Program-made: the position numbers and the translations under genes
DNA from: QANA01 sp963665505
GTDB taxonomy: Bacteria > Bacillota > Clostridia > Christensenellales > Christensenellaceae
Assembly: GCA_963665505.1 (NCBI GenBank)
Contig: OY762275.1
Coordinates: 310,001-374,000, forward strand
Direction: 5' to 3'
DNA: 64,000 bases
The notes under the pieces: model-generated
Database searches by the model: none
The model's input: the letters and a program-made list of their open reading frames with translations, nothing else
What the model was told of the DNA's origin: nothing
Shown here: one piece after another, positions 16,814-25,483 of the stretch
Layout: the number at the start of each line of letters is the position of its first letter
Numbering within the stretch: the first letter of the stretch is position 1

Positions 16814-17842
16814 TTATTTTATATAGTAGAATCCGTCGTCCGGCAAAGCGCCGCCCACGGAAGCGGGCTCCGCTTCGTATAGTACGTTGAAAAAGTCTGC
16901 GATGGATTCTTTCATGATGGCGCCGTCGATATAGACGATATTGCAATTGGGAAGAGCGGCCTCTGCCAGCGTCTCGTCCGCCATAATCCCGTATTTAGCG
17001 ACCAGCGCCGCCGCTTCTTCCGTGTTCGAATTGACAAATGCGATCGAACGATAATATTCATCCAGGAAGGTGTTTACGGCTTTGGGATTTTCCGCGGCGA
17101 ACTCGGTGCGGACGACGACGCATCCCATCGAGATGACGCCGGTATCTCCTGTGATCGCACAGGCGTTCTCCCATTCCGTGTTCAGATCCAACGCGACGCT
17201 TAAGCCTTCCACTTTATTTTTAGCGATCGTCACATACGGTTCGGGCAGGAGCGCGAGGCCTGCCTCGTCCGCGGCGAGATGGGAAACGACTTCGCTGTGC
17301 TCGGAATAGTATTCGACCGTTACCTTATCGGTCAGATCGTTCGCCGCCAGGATATAATTCAGCAGATATTCGGGGGTAGAGCCCTGCCCGGAAGCAAGGA
17401 TGCGCTTCCCTTCCAGATCGGAAACAGAGCTGATCTCCGTCCCTGTTTGGACGATATATAATACGCCCAGTGTGTTGATCGCCGCCATCTGCACGCCGCC
17501 GTTTGTTTTGGCATACAATGTTGCCGCCAGATTGGCGGGGATCGCCGCGATATCCGCTTTTTTGGAGGTGAGCAGTCCTACGATCTCGTCCGGCGCGGTG
17601 ACGATGGTGAACGCATAATCGTTCCCGGTGCTTTCATTTTCGTTTTCCTCCATCAGTTCCACCATGCCCATACCGGTGGGGCCTGCCAGGGTGGCGATGT
17701 TTACGCCGGTTTTTGTTTCCGCTCCAGCGGAAGCATCCGTCGTTTCCTGGGAAGCGGCGGGTTCCGTCTCCGTACAGGAAACGACGCATACCAGTGCAAA
17801 AAAGATGCATACGACAAGAGCTGCTTTTTTTAAGAATTTCAT
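16814..17842 (-). CDS. ABC transporter substrate-binding lipoprotein
   Basis: 342 residues with a lipoprotein signal: basic start, hydrophobic core and lipobox VVSC with Cys23. A low-complexity linker rich in T/A/E follows. The mature part matches NMT1/SsuA-like periplasmic-binding proteins of the nitrate/sulfonate/taurine class (ADIAAIPANLAATLYAK and EGKRILASGQGSTPEY segments). The ligand is not predictable. A strong GGAGAT ribosome site precedes the ATG. Confidence 0.88.
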   Translation of the reverse strand: MKFLKKAALVVCIFFALVCVVSCTETEPAASQETTDASAGAETKTGVNIATLAGPTGMGMVELMEENENESTGNDYAFTIVTAPDEIVGLLTSKKADIAAIPANLAATLYAKTNGGVQMAAINTLGVLYIVQTGTEISSVSDLEGKRILASGQGSTPEYLLNYILAANDLTDKVTVEYYSEHSEVVSHLAADEAGLALLPEPYVTIAKNKVEGLSVALDLNTEWENACAITGDTGVISMGCVVVRTEFAAENPKAVNTFLDEYYRSIAFVNSNTEEAAALVAKYGIMADETLAEAALPNCNIVYIDGAIMKESIADFFNVLYEAEPASVGGALPDDGFYYIK

Positions 17843-17897
17843 GTGAGATCTCCTTTTTCTATGTAAATATAGTATCCCCGTGTAAACGGGGTGTTTT

Positions 17898-18545
17898 TCA
17901 GGCGGAGCGTATCAGAAAGATGTTGTGCCCGTCTATTTTTATATGGTCTTGTTTTTTCAGGTTGTCCAGTGCCCGGTATAAAGAAGCCCGGCTCATATTG
18001 AGCAGCATGGCCAGGCCTTTGAAGCTGGAAACAGACAGATTGCCCTGTGCGTCCGCTTTGTCCTGTATGAAAGTAAGCAGGCGGGCCTCCGCGCCGTATC
18101 CTGCCAAGAAAGCGATTTTTTCCGTCAGGAAGGCGATGCGGTCCGAAAGATACGAAAGGTAATTCGTGCGGAAAACAGGGAACCCGTCTAAGATTTTTTC
18201 CACTTCCTTTTTATGGAACACAAGCAACAAGAGTGGTTCCACGGCAAAAATCCGGCTTAGAGCCACGTTTTGTAAAAAAAGCGTAGCAATGCCGACGACA
18301 CGGGGCGGCGCAATATAATCCAGCAAAATCTCATGCCCGTCCGACGCATATTTTTTGATGCAGCCTTGTCCTTCCAATACGATGGGCAAACGGCCTTCGG
18401 TCCGTACCCGCTGATTTTTCTCGTAGCGGACGAGTCGTCCGCCAACCGTCAAGATTTTTAAAAAATCAGCCCGAGAGATATTGAAGAACAGCGGGCACTG
18501 TCGTACGGTTGCGACTTGTTGTTGTGTAAGCGCGCAAAGCGGCAT
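17898..18545 (-). CDS. Crp/Fnr family transcriptional regulator
   Basis: 215 residues: an N-terminal cyclic-nucleotide-binding-like beta-roll and a C-terminal helix-turn-helix (LLNMSRASLYRALDNL). There is no FNR-type cysteine cluster; the cysteines at 4, 18 and 61 are not so arranged. It is the first gene of the minus-strand importer operon, so it probably regulates that operon and possibly the divergent propeller gene. Confidence 0.88.
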   Translation of the reverse strand: MPLCALTQQQVATVRQCPLFFNISRADFLKILTVGGRLVRYEKNQRVRTEGRLPIVLEGQGCIKKYASDGHEILLDYIAPPRVVGIATLFLQNVALSRIFAVEPLLLLVFHKKEVEKILDGFPVFRTNYLSYLSDRIAFLTEKIAFLAGYGAEARLLTFIQDKADAQGNLSVSSFKGLAMLLNMSRASLYRALDNLKKQDHIKIDGHNIFLIRSA

Positions 18546-18562
18546 TCCGGCCTCCTAAAAAA

Positions 18563-18578
18563 TGTATCATATGAGACA
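18563..18578. promoter_or_regulatory. Candidate Crp/Fnr operator
   Basis: TGTATCATATGAGACA is an inverted repeat of the form TGT-N-TCAT/ATGA-N-ACA. It sits just downstream of the crp promoter -10 and before the AGGAGG ribosome site of the crp gene, a position suited to autorepression. Confidence 0.5.
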
Positions 18579-18586
18579 CACAAAAC

Positions 18587-18615
18587 ATTATATCCTTATA
18601 TCATCGAATAGTCAA
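18587..18615 (-). promoter_or_regulatory. Promoter of crp-ABC operon (minus strand)
   Basis: Read on the minus strand: TTGACT, 17-bp spacer, TATAAT. The predicted start falls next to the operator at 18563-18578. Confidence 0.8.
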
Positions 18616-18626
18616 AGGTTTTTTAA

Positions 18627-18688
18627 ATGGACTTGTCAAATCTGTGCGCGGTTTTTCCCTATAAGAGACATTGTTGCGGCAAGTCCAT
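18627..18688. promoter_or_regulatory. Inverted repeat in divergent promoter region
   Basis: ATGGACTTG (18627-18635) and CAAGTCCAT (18680-18688) form a 9-bp inverted repeat 44 bp apart. The right copy falls in the spacer of the plus-strand promoter. It could be a second pair of binding half-sites. Confidence 0.35.
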
Positions 18689-18702
18689 AAAAAAGGTATA
18701 CT
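18674..18702 (+). promoter_or_regulatory. Promoter of PQQ-propeller gene
   Basis: TTGCGG, 17-bp spacer, TATACT. It lies downstream of the longest open-frame start, which supports the internal TTG at 18755 as the real start. Confidence 0.55.
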
Positions 18703-18754
18703 GATTCATATAAGCAGCGCAGTTTGTCGATTTTTAAAAAAGGGGATAGTTTGC

Positions 18755-20392
18755 TTGAAGACAAACCGAATTTTCAGAATTTTTATGATGGCACTGGGCC
18801 TTATTGTGATGGCTGTGCTCAAAATTTTTCGCAAATTTACACATATCCGGCGGTTTCCTGCAGGAAGCGTACAGGAAGGTCTGCCGCATGCGGTGGAATC
18901 GACGCAGCCTGCGGCGCACGGCATTCGCAGCGAACTGGAAGTAGATGGACAGATCGTGGAAGCGTACGCTCGTGCGCAACCCGTTTTTGCAGAGGATGCA
19001 AACTACGCACAATATGCAGGCATTGTCACATTCCGGGGGGATAATTATCGGTCGGGTGCGGCCTATGGTACGGTAAAAGTCCAACAGAAGAAACTCCGCA
19101 TACGATGGAACACGGATACGGGCCGCCTGAAAAAGGGATATGGGAAGGGTTTTTGGACGGGCAGCGGGTGGACAGGCCAACCGCTGTTGGTCCGTTGGCG
19201 TCTCGAGGAGAAAAAGCCCATGGACATCTTCGGGGAGAAAAAGGAAAAAGAAGAACTGACAGAAGTGATTTATTCCACGATGGACGGGAACGTATATTTC
19301 TTTGATTTGGAGGACGGCCGGCCTACCCGGGAAGTCCTGCGGGTCGGCTTGCCCTTTAAAGGCGCCGGCGCCGTCCATCCCTCGCTGCCGTTGCTGCATT
19401 TGGGGCCGGGGGATGCGGGGCCGGAACCGGAACAATATGCGCGGGCCTATCTGTACAGTCTCGTCGATTCTTCCAAACTGCTTGAGTACGGCGGCCGGGA
19501 TCCGTTTGCCCACCGTGCTTTTCACGGGTTTGACAGCTCGCCGCTCTTTTTTGGCGACTATATCTTCGAGCCGGCGGAAAACGGGATTTTGTATACGTTC
19601 AAGCTGAACGCGGAAACGGAAGAAAACGGCAGCATCCACATACGTCCGGAAGAATTTGTGAAGCTGCGCTATACGACTGCCCGTTCCGGGGGAAAAGCAT
19701 ATTGGCTGGGCATGGAAGACAGCGCCGTACTATGGAAAAACTACCTGTATATCGCCGACAACGGCGGGACGCTTCTGTGCATCGATGTCAATACGATGCG
19801 GATCGTGTGGGCACAGGATGTGGCAGACGATACGAACGGGTCGCCGGTTTTTTCGATAGAGGAAGACGTACCTTATTTATATATCGGCACGTCTCTGCAT
19901 TGGAAGGCAAGCAAATGTTTCAAGCTGGCGGACGTGCCCATCTTTAAAATCAACGCGCTCACCGGTGCATATGCCTGGATACGCACTTATTTCTGCAATA
20001 CGGTCGCAGGGATATCCGGCGGTGTGCAATCCACCTGTGTTTTAGGAAGGAACGATATTTCGGATCTCGTCATATTTTCTCTGGCAAGGACGCCCAGCGT
20101 TCGCAAAGGATTACTGGTGGCACTTGATAAAAAAACCGGTGCGGAAGTGTGGCGTTGCAAACTGCCGGGGTATGCATGGAGCTCTCCGGTAGCCGTATAT
20201 GATGAAACGGGCCGGGCGTATCTCTTGCAGGGAGAGTATTCGGGCCGGCTGCATTTGATAGACGGGCGGACGGGGAAGAAACTGGACAAACTCGATCTCG
20301 GTTCCAATATTGAGGCGAGTCCGGCCGTTTTCGGGAACAGAGCGGTCGTAGGCACAAGAGGGATGAAGATTTTCGGCATAGAGATTTTATAA
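18755..20392 (+). CDS. PQQ-like beta-propeller repeat protein, membrane-anchored
   Basis: 545 residues from the TTG at 18755, which has AAAGGGG 8-9 bp upstream; an earlier in-frame TTG at 18671 lies before the promoter. The N-terminus (MKTNRIFRIFMMALGLIVMA) is an uncleaved signal or transmembrane helix. The remainder has repeated propeller blades: VYFFDLEDG, TLLCIDVNT, LLVALDKKTGAEVW and LHLIDGRTGKKL. These are PQQ-type (BamB-like) repeats. No dehydrogenase catalytic residues are evident, so it is probably a scaffold or binding protein outside the membrane. Its partner is unknown. Confidence 0.75.
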   Translation: MKTNRIFRIFMMALGLIVMAVLKIFRKFTHIRRFPAGSVQEGLPHAVESTQPAAHGIRSELEVDGQIVEAYARAQPVFAEDANYAQYAGIVTFRGDNYRSGAAYGTVKVQQKKLRIRWNTDTGRLKKGYGKGFWTGSGWTGQPLLVRWRLEEKKPMDIFGEKKEKEELTEVIYSTMDGNVYFFDLEDGRPTREVLRVGLPFKGAGAVHPSLPLLHLGPGDAGPEPEQYARAYLYSLVDSSKLLEYGGRDPFAHRAFHGFDSSPLFFGDYIFEPAENGILYTFKLNAETEENGSIHIRPEEFVKLRYTTARSGGKAYWLGMEDSAVLWKNYLYIADNGGTLLCIDVNTMRIVWAQDVADDTNGSPVFSIEEDVPYLYIGTSLHWKASKCFKLADVPIFKINALTGAYAWIRTYFCNTVAGISGGVQSTCVLGRNDISDLVIFSLARTPSVRKGLLVALDKKTGAEVWRCKLPGYAWSSPVAVYDETGRAYLLQGEYSGRLHLIDGRTGKKLDKLDLGSNIEASPAVFGNRAVVGTRGMKIFGIEIL

Positions 20393-20450
20393 CGCGGATG
20401 ATACGGATTTCCGCATAGGCAATGCGTTTGTAAATAGGAATGTTAATAGA

Positions 20451-21890
20451 ATGTTCAATAATAAAGGTATTGTAAAGGATGTGATCAGCGTTTACAATAA
20501 ACCTATTATGTTGGAGAATATAATAGAGAAAGCTATAAAGAAACAACACCTTATCGCCACAGGGGACCGTATCGGTGTGGCCGTGAGCGGCGGAGTGGAC
20601 TCCATGGTGTTGTTGGATGTATTGAAAGCTCTCTCTATGCGGATGGGTTTTTACCTTTGCGTCCTGCACTTTGAGCACGGGATCCGTAACGAGGAATCTG
20701 TCCGGGATATGGAATTTGTGCAAACCATTTGCAAAGAGCGGAATATCACACTGCATATCGGCCGCGGTGATGTGCCCGGGGTGGCCGCGCGGTCCGGGAG
20801 AAACCTCGAAGCGACGGGCAGGATGCTGCGGTACGCTTTTTTTGAAGAATGCCGCAGGGAGTATACGCTGCAAAAAATCGCCGTGGCGCACCATAGGGAT
20901 GATTTTGCCGAGACTTTCCTGTTGAACCTGATCCGGGGAAGCGGGGCGGCCGGGCTAACCGCCATGAAATACGTGCGCGATCCGGGAATCATCCGCCCGA
21001 TGCTTCATGTCTCCCGCAGGGAGATCAAGGCCTATGCCGATGCGCATGCGATCCGGCATATCGAGGATTCCACAAACGAAGACACAAAATATTCGCGGAA
21101 TCTGATCCGGAAAGAAGTGCTTCCGCTCCTGGAAAAAATCAACCCGGAGACGAGCTTGGCCATCCTGCGCGCGGGGGAGTTGCTGGCGGAAGAAGATTAC
21201 GCGCTCGGTCGGTATGCCCAGGGGGAATACCAAAGAGTTGCCAAACAGAAAAAAAACAAAGTGTTGCTCGATATCCCCAAATGGGGCATACTGAACAAAG
21301 CTTTGAAGAGACGGATCGTGCGGGCAGCGATCGCAGCGTGTGGGTCGCTCAAAGATGTGGACCGGAACGCGATAGACCGGGTAATAGAATTGGGCGAAAC
21401 TGGAAAAACGGGGAAATATTTCGGGATTCCGGGCAAATTTTTTGTGCGTGTGAATTATAATACGTTGATTATTGGTGCTAAAATGGATACAATAGAAAGA
21501 AATGGGGAATTCCCCGTTTGCGACGGATTGACGGATCTTTGGCCGGGTGAATTTTTCTGTATGGACCCGGCGCTGCGTCCCGATGCGTATCCAAAAAAAG
21601 ATAGCATGGTGCAGTATATAAATGCAGACGGACTGGAAAACCCTGTGATCCGCACAAGGAGGCCGGGCGACCGGTTTGCCCCTTTTGGTATGGGCGGAAC
21701 AAAAAAGCTGAAAGATTGGTTTATAGATACGAAGATACCCAAGGAACTGCGGAACGGACTGCCTCTTTTATGTATGGGCAAGCAGGTGCTGTGGATCGTC
21801 GGGTATTCCCTTTCCGAAGCACTTCGCGTGGAGCCTGAAACCAAGCGGATTTATAAAATCTATTATTCCTACGGTTCCGAGGAGGATTGA
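20451..21890 (+). CDS. tilS: tRNA(Ile)-lysidine synthetase TilS
   Basis: ATP-dependent enzyme that converts C34 of the AUA-decoding tRNA-Ile to lysidine. 479 residues from ATG 20451. The PP-loop SGGVDS is at 46-51, with the typical HHRDDFAETFLLNL segment and a C-terminal TilS domain. The start is uncertain: the usual TilS N-terminus corresponds to ATG 20508, but neither has a strong ribosome site. hpt begins 1 bp after its stop, the standard tilS-hpt-ftsH arrangement. Confidence 0.95.
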   Translation: MFNNKGIVKDVISVYNKPIMLENIIEKAIKKQHLIATGDRIGVAVSGGVDSMVLLDVLKALSMRMGFYLCVLHFEHGIRNEESVRDMEFVQTICKERNITLHIGRGDVPGVAARSGRNLEATGRMLRYAFFEECRREYTLQKIAVAHHRDDFAETFLLNLIRGSGAAGLTAMKYVRDPGIIRPMLHVSRREIKAYADAHAIRHIEDSTNEDTKYSRNLIRKEVLPLLEKINPETSLAILRAGELLAEEDYALGRYAQGEYQRVAKQKKNKVLLDIPKWGILNKALKRRIVRAAIAACGSLKDVDRNAIDRVIELGETGKTGKYFGIPGKFFVRVNYNTLIIGAKMDTIERNGEFPVCDGLTDLWPGEFFCMDPALRPDAYPKKDSMVQYINADGLENPVIRTRRPGDRFAPFGMGGTKKLKDWFIDTKIPKELRNGLPLLCMGKQVLWIVGYSLSEALRVEPETKRIYKIYYSYGSEED

Positions 21891-21891
21891 T

Positions 21892-22458
21892 ATGGGCAGA
21901 GACTGCGGTATTTTGGAACGGGATATCGAAGAAGTGATTCTGACCGGCGACCAAATATCGGCACGGGTAAAAGAACTGGCCGCGCAGATCGCAAAAGATT
22001 ACAGCGGTAAAGAATTCCTGATGGTCGGCGTTTTGAACGGCGCGATCGTTTTTTACATAGATCTTATGATGGAACTGGATATCCCTCTCCAGATGAATTT
22101 TATACGGGTCTCCAGTTATGGGAAAAGTACAAAAAGCACCGGGAATGTCCGCATATTATATGACTTGGAAGCGGATATAACGGGCAAACATGTTTTGATC
22201 GTGGAGGACATCATCGATTCCGGCAACACGCTCAAAGCCCTGACCGCTTTGCTGTTTAAGCGCGGCGCCGCCGATGTGAAGAGTTGCTGTCTGCTGGATA
22301 AAAAAGAACGGCGGGAAGTGGATATGGAAGCGGATTATGTGGGGTTTGACGTTCCCGACAAGTTCCTTGTAGGGTATGGACTGGATTATGACGGGAAATA
22401 CCGGAATCTGAAATTCATAGGGACGCTTAAAACTGCGGTGTATACGAAACACGCATAG
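21892..22458 (+). CDS. hpt: Hypoxanthine phosphoribosyltransferase
   Basis: Purine salvage enzyme, 188 residues. The PRPP-binding loop EDIIDSGNT is at 105-113, and the downstream LLDKKERR and VGFDVPDKFLVGYGLD segments bind the purine. The GAGGATTG region upstream supplies the ribosome site inside the end of tilS. It is cotranscribed with tilS. Confidence 0.96.
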   Translation: MGRDCGILERDIEEVILTGDQISARVKELAAQIAKDYSGKEFLMVGVLNGAIVFYIDLMMELDIPLQMNFIRVSSYGKSTKSTGNVRILYDLEADITGKHVLIVEDIIDSGNTLKALTALLFKRGAADVKSCCLLDKKERREVDMEADYVGFDVPDKFLVGYGLDYDGKYRNLKFIGTLKTAVYTKHA

Positions 22459-22508
22459 TTTTTTGTTAAGCGAAACCATCGTACATAACATAAGGAGGAT
22501 GGCTAATT

Positions 22509-24422
22509 TTGAAGAAATTTGTGCGAGGGCCTCTTGTATATATACTGATTTTATTGGCAATTTTTCTGATCGCCCAGTCTGTTGGAAGTTTTTCGGCCGA
22601 AAATGAAACGGTTCTTACGTACACAGAATTTTTGGAAAAAATAAAAGCCGGCGAGATTACGGACATCACGATCGTTGCAAAGGAAGCAGTGGCCCTGAAA
22701 AAAAACACAACGATCGACCGGGAAAAGTTCCCGGATAAATACGATTATTATGTATACCTGCCTTCAGAGAACCAACTGGATACTGATATGAAGGCAATCC
22801 TTGGCGTGGACAACGCTTCCGAGTACGAAACGGAATACGGCATCACCGTAAATTACGAGGCGGTGCCCTCTCCTTCGATCTGGGAGGAACTGTTGCCCTA
22901 TATTATCCCCGTGTTGGCGATCGCTGTTTTCTGGTATTTTATGATCAAGCAATCCCAGGGAGGCAATAAGGCGCTCAATTTTGGCAAGAGCCGCGCGAAA
23001 ATGACGATGGGCGAGAATGTGGATAAAACCTTCGCCGATGTTGCGGGCGCGGAAGAAGAAAAAGCCGAACTTGCAGAGATCGTGGAGTTTTTAAAGAACC
23101 CCAGAAAATTCACGCAGTTTGGCGCACGCATCCCCAAAGGCGTATTGCTGGTGGGGCCCCCCGGCTGCGGGAAAACCCTGCTTGCAAAGGCTGTCGCAGG
23201 CGAAGCGCATATTCCATTTTTCAGCATAACAGGGTCTGATTTTGTGGAAATGTTTGTCGGTATGGGCGCCGCACGCGTACGGGACTTGTTTGATAATGCC
23301 AAGAAAAACGCCCCGTGCATCATCTTTATCGATGAGATCGATGCCGTTGGCCGGCAAAGGGGCGCAGGGCTGGGCGGTGGGCACGACGAACGCGAGCAGA
23401 CGTTGAACCAGCTTTTGGTGGAAATGGACGGGTTCGTTGTAAACAAAGGCATCATCGTGCTGGCTGCGACAAACCGTGTGGATATCCTGGACCCGGCATT
23501 GTTGCGTGCGGGCCGGTTTGACCGGCAGATTGTGGTCAACCCGCCGGATGTGAAAGGCCGGAAAGAAATATTGAAAGTGCATGCAAAAGGCAAACCGCTG
23601 CAGGCGGATGTTGACCTTTCCGTCATCGCAAAACGGACGTCCGGTTTTACGGGCGCGGATCTGGAGAATGTCCTGAATGAAGCGGCAATATTGGCTGCCC
23701 GCTTCAATAAAAAAGCGATCGGTATGGAAGAAATAGAAGAAGCGATTACCCGGGTCATCGCCGGTACCGAAAAGAAGAGCCGGGTACTGACGGAAAAAGA
23801 TAAGAAAATAACGGCCTACCATGAAGTGGGCCATGCAATCTGCGCACGCGTATTGCCACATTGTGACGAAGTGCATCAGATATCCATCATCCCGAGAGGG
23901 CTTGCGGCGGGCTATACGATGGTTCTTCCCGATGAAGACCAGACGCATTACTTCAAATCCAAGATGTTGGACGAAATGACATTTATGCTGGGCGGCAGAG
24001 CGGCGGAGGCGCTGGTATTCGGCGATGTGAGCTCGGGTGCCAGCAACGATATTGAGCGGGCGACGAATCTTGCGCGTTCTATGGTCGTCAAATACGGTAT
24101 GAGCGATCTGATTGGGCCTGTTTTCCACGGAACCAACCAGGAGATATTTCTGGGAAAAGAAATCGTGCAGTCCAAGGCTTGCAGTGAGGAAGTGGCAGCG
24201 CAGATCGATTCCGAGCTCAAACGGATCCTTACGAACTGTATGGAAAAAGCGACGTCCCTATTGAAAGCCAATATGCCCAAACTCCATAAGATCGCAGCGA
24301 TTTTGGTAGAAAAAGAAAAAATGGATGGAGAGGAATTCGAAAAGCTGTTTGAAGAGCCGGAAAAAAGCGTGCCGAGTCGGCTGAACGGAGCGATGCCGAC
24401 GCCGCAGCCCGAAACAATCTAA
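22509..24422 (+). CDS. ftsH: ATP-dependent zinc metalloprotease FtsH
   Basis: Membrane-anchored AAA+ protease, 637 residues, degrading membrane and regulatory proteins. TTG start 9 bp after AAGGAGGA. Transmembrane helices lie at about 7-27 and 120-140, with an extracytoplasmic loop between. Walker A GPPGCGKT is at 216-223, Walker B IIFIDEIDAVG follows, and the zinc site HEVGH is at 438-442. Followed by a perfect terminator. Confidence 0.98.
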   Translation: MKKFVRGPLVYILILLAIFLIAQSVGSFSAENETVLTYTEFLEKIKAGEITDITIVAKEAVALKKNTTIDREKFPDKYDYYVYLPSENQLDTDMKAILGVDNASEYETEYGITVNYEAVPSPSIWEELLPYIIPVLAIAVFWYFMIKQSQGGNKALNFGKSRAKMTMGENVDKTFADVAGAEEEKAELAEIVEFLKNPRKFTQFGARIPKGVLLVGPPGCGKTLLAKAVAGEAHIPFFSITGSDFVEMFVGMGAARVRDLFDNAKKNAPCIIFIDEIDAVGRQRGAGLGGGHDEREQTLNQLLVEMDGFVVNKGIIVLAATNRVDILDPALLRAGRFDRQIVVNPPDVKGRKEILKVHAKGKPLQADVDLSVIAKRTSGFTGADLENVLNEAAILAARFNKKAIGMEEIEEAITRVIAGTEKKSRVLTEKDKKITAYHEVGHAICARVLPHCDEVHQISIIPRGLAAGYTMVLPDEDQTHYFKSKMLDEMTFMLGGRAAEALVFGDVSSGASNDIERATNLARSMVVKYGMSDLIGPVFHGTNQEIFLGKEIVQSKACSEEVAAQIDSELKRILTNCMEKATSLLKANMPKLHKIAAILVEKEKMDGEEFEKLFEEPEKSVPSRLNGAMPTPQPETI

Positions 24423-24429
24423 TACGTGA

Positions 24430-24456
24430 AAAGCGTGGAGATCTCCACGCTTTTTT
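24430..24456. terminator. Terminator after ftsH
   Basis: Perfect palindrome AAGCGTGGAGA/TCTCCACGCTT followed by six T. Confidence 0.93.
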
Positions 24457-24468
24457 AATTTCTTTTCG

Positions 24469-24496
24469 TTAACATTTCTCCGTTTTGTGGTATACT
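24469..24496 (+). promoter_or_regulatory. Promoter of PHP phosphoesterase gene
   Basis: TTAACA, 16-bp spacer, TATACT with TGG just before it (extended -10). Confidence 0.7.
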
Positions 24497-24557
24497 GAAA
24501 ATAGAAGTATGGCAGTGAAGCGGCTTATGTAATTGTTGCCGACAAGAAAAGAGGAAT

Positions 24558-25382
24558 ATGGACGTTCTTGCAGATTTGCATATCCATTCCACGGCCTCGG
24601 ATGGTTCTTTCAGCCCCGTCCAGGTCGCGGAAATTTGTGCAAAAAAAGGCATACAATATGCTGCCCTGACAGACCATGATACGGTCTTGGGTGTCAAAGA
24701 TTTTTTGCAAGCAGCTGATCGCCTTCATCTGAAGGCTACGACGGGCGTTGAGTTCAGCGTGCAATATGGGGGCGAATTGCACATATTGGCATACCGTGTG
24801 GATATAGATGCCCCCCGGTTCCTTTCCGTATTGAAAGATCTGGGCCGTCGCCGTGCAGACCGGGCGAAAAGAATCGTTGCCAAACTGCAGAAGGCAGGCA
24901 TGGACATCTCTTTAGCAGAAGTATCGGCGCAGGTCAGGGGAGAAGTAATCGGCCGGCCGCATATCGGGCGTGTCTTGGCAGACAAAGGATATGCAAACAG
25001 CGTTTCCGATGCGTTCACAAAATATCTGAATTGCGGATGCCCTGGTTTTGTAGAACGGTACAGCCTGACCGAGCAGGAAGCCATCCATGCAATCAAAAAT
25101 GCGGGTGGTCTTGCAGTATTGGCACACCCCAAGCTCACTTTTTCCACAGATTTCGATGCATTGATACAAAGATTGAAGAATCTTGGTTTGGATGGAATAG
25201 AAGCGTTTTATCCCCTGCATACGGCGGAGGAATGTACGTTTTTTAGCCGACTGGGCGAGAAATACGGTTTGTTTCTGACGCAGGGAAGCGATGCGCACGG
25301 AGACATGCGAAACACGACATATATTGGGAAAGAGATGCGGGGCAAGACGCATATGGAAGACGCCATTTCCAGATTGTTTTAG
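24558..25382 (+). CDS. PHP domain phosphoesterase (RNase AM/YciV type)
   Basis: 274 residues. PHP metal-binding motifs in order: DLHIHSTASDG (6-16), LTDHDT (about 37), GVEFS (about 61), AHP (about 191) and GSDAHGD near the C-terminus. Family members hydrolyse 3',5'-nucleoside bisphosphates or 5'-end RNA oligonucleotides. It has its own promoter and stands alone. Confidence 0.9.
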   Translation: MDVLADLHIHSTASDGSFSPVQVAEICAKKGIQYAALTDHDTVLGVKDFLQAADRLHLKATTGVEFSVQYGGELHILAYRVDIDAPRFLSVLKDLGRRRADRAKRIVAKLQKAGMDISLAEVSAQVRGEVIGRPHIGRVLADKGYANSVSDAFTKYLNCGCPGFVERYSLTEQEAIHAIKNAGGLAVLAHPKLTFSTDFDALIQRLKNLGLDGIEAFYPLHTAEECTFFSRLGEKYGLFLTQGSDAHGDMRNTTYIGKEMRGKTHMEDAISRLF

Positions 25383-25483
25383 ACGGTATAGGGCATATAG
25401 ATCTGATTACGGCTCTATAGCCTGTATGCTATCGCTATCATATACGCATATAGAGTTTGAATTTTTGAAAATGGGGGGTAAAA

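Noticed and set aside
18671..18754. Upstream TTG start of the PQQ-propeller protein
   Set aside because: It lies before the promoter -10, and the TTG at 18755 has a good ribosome site.
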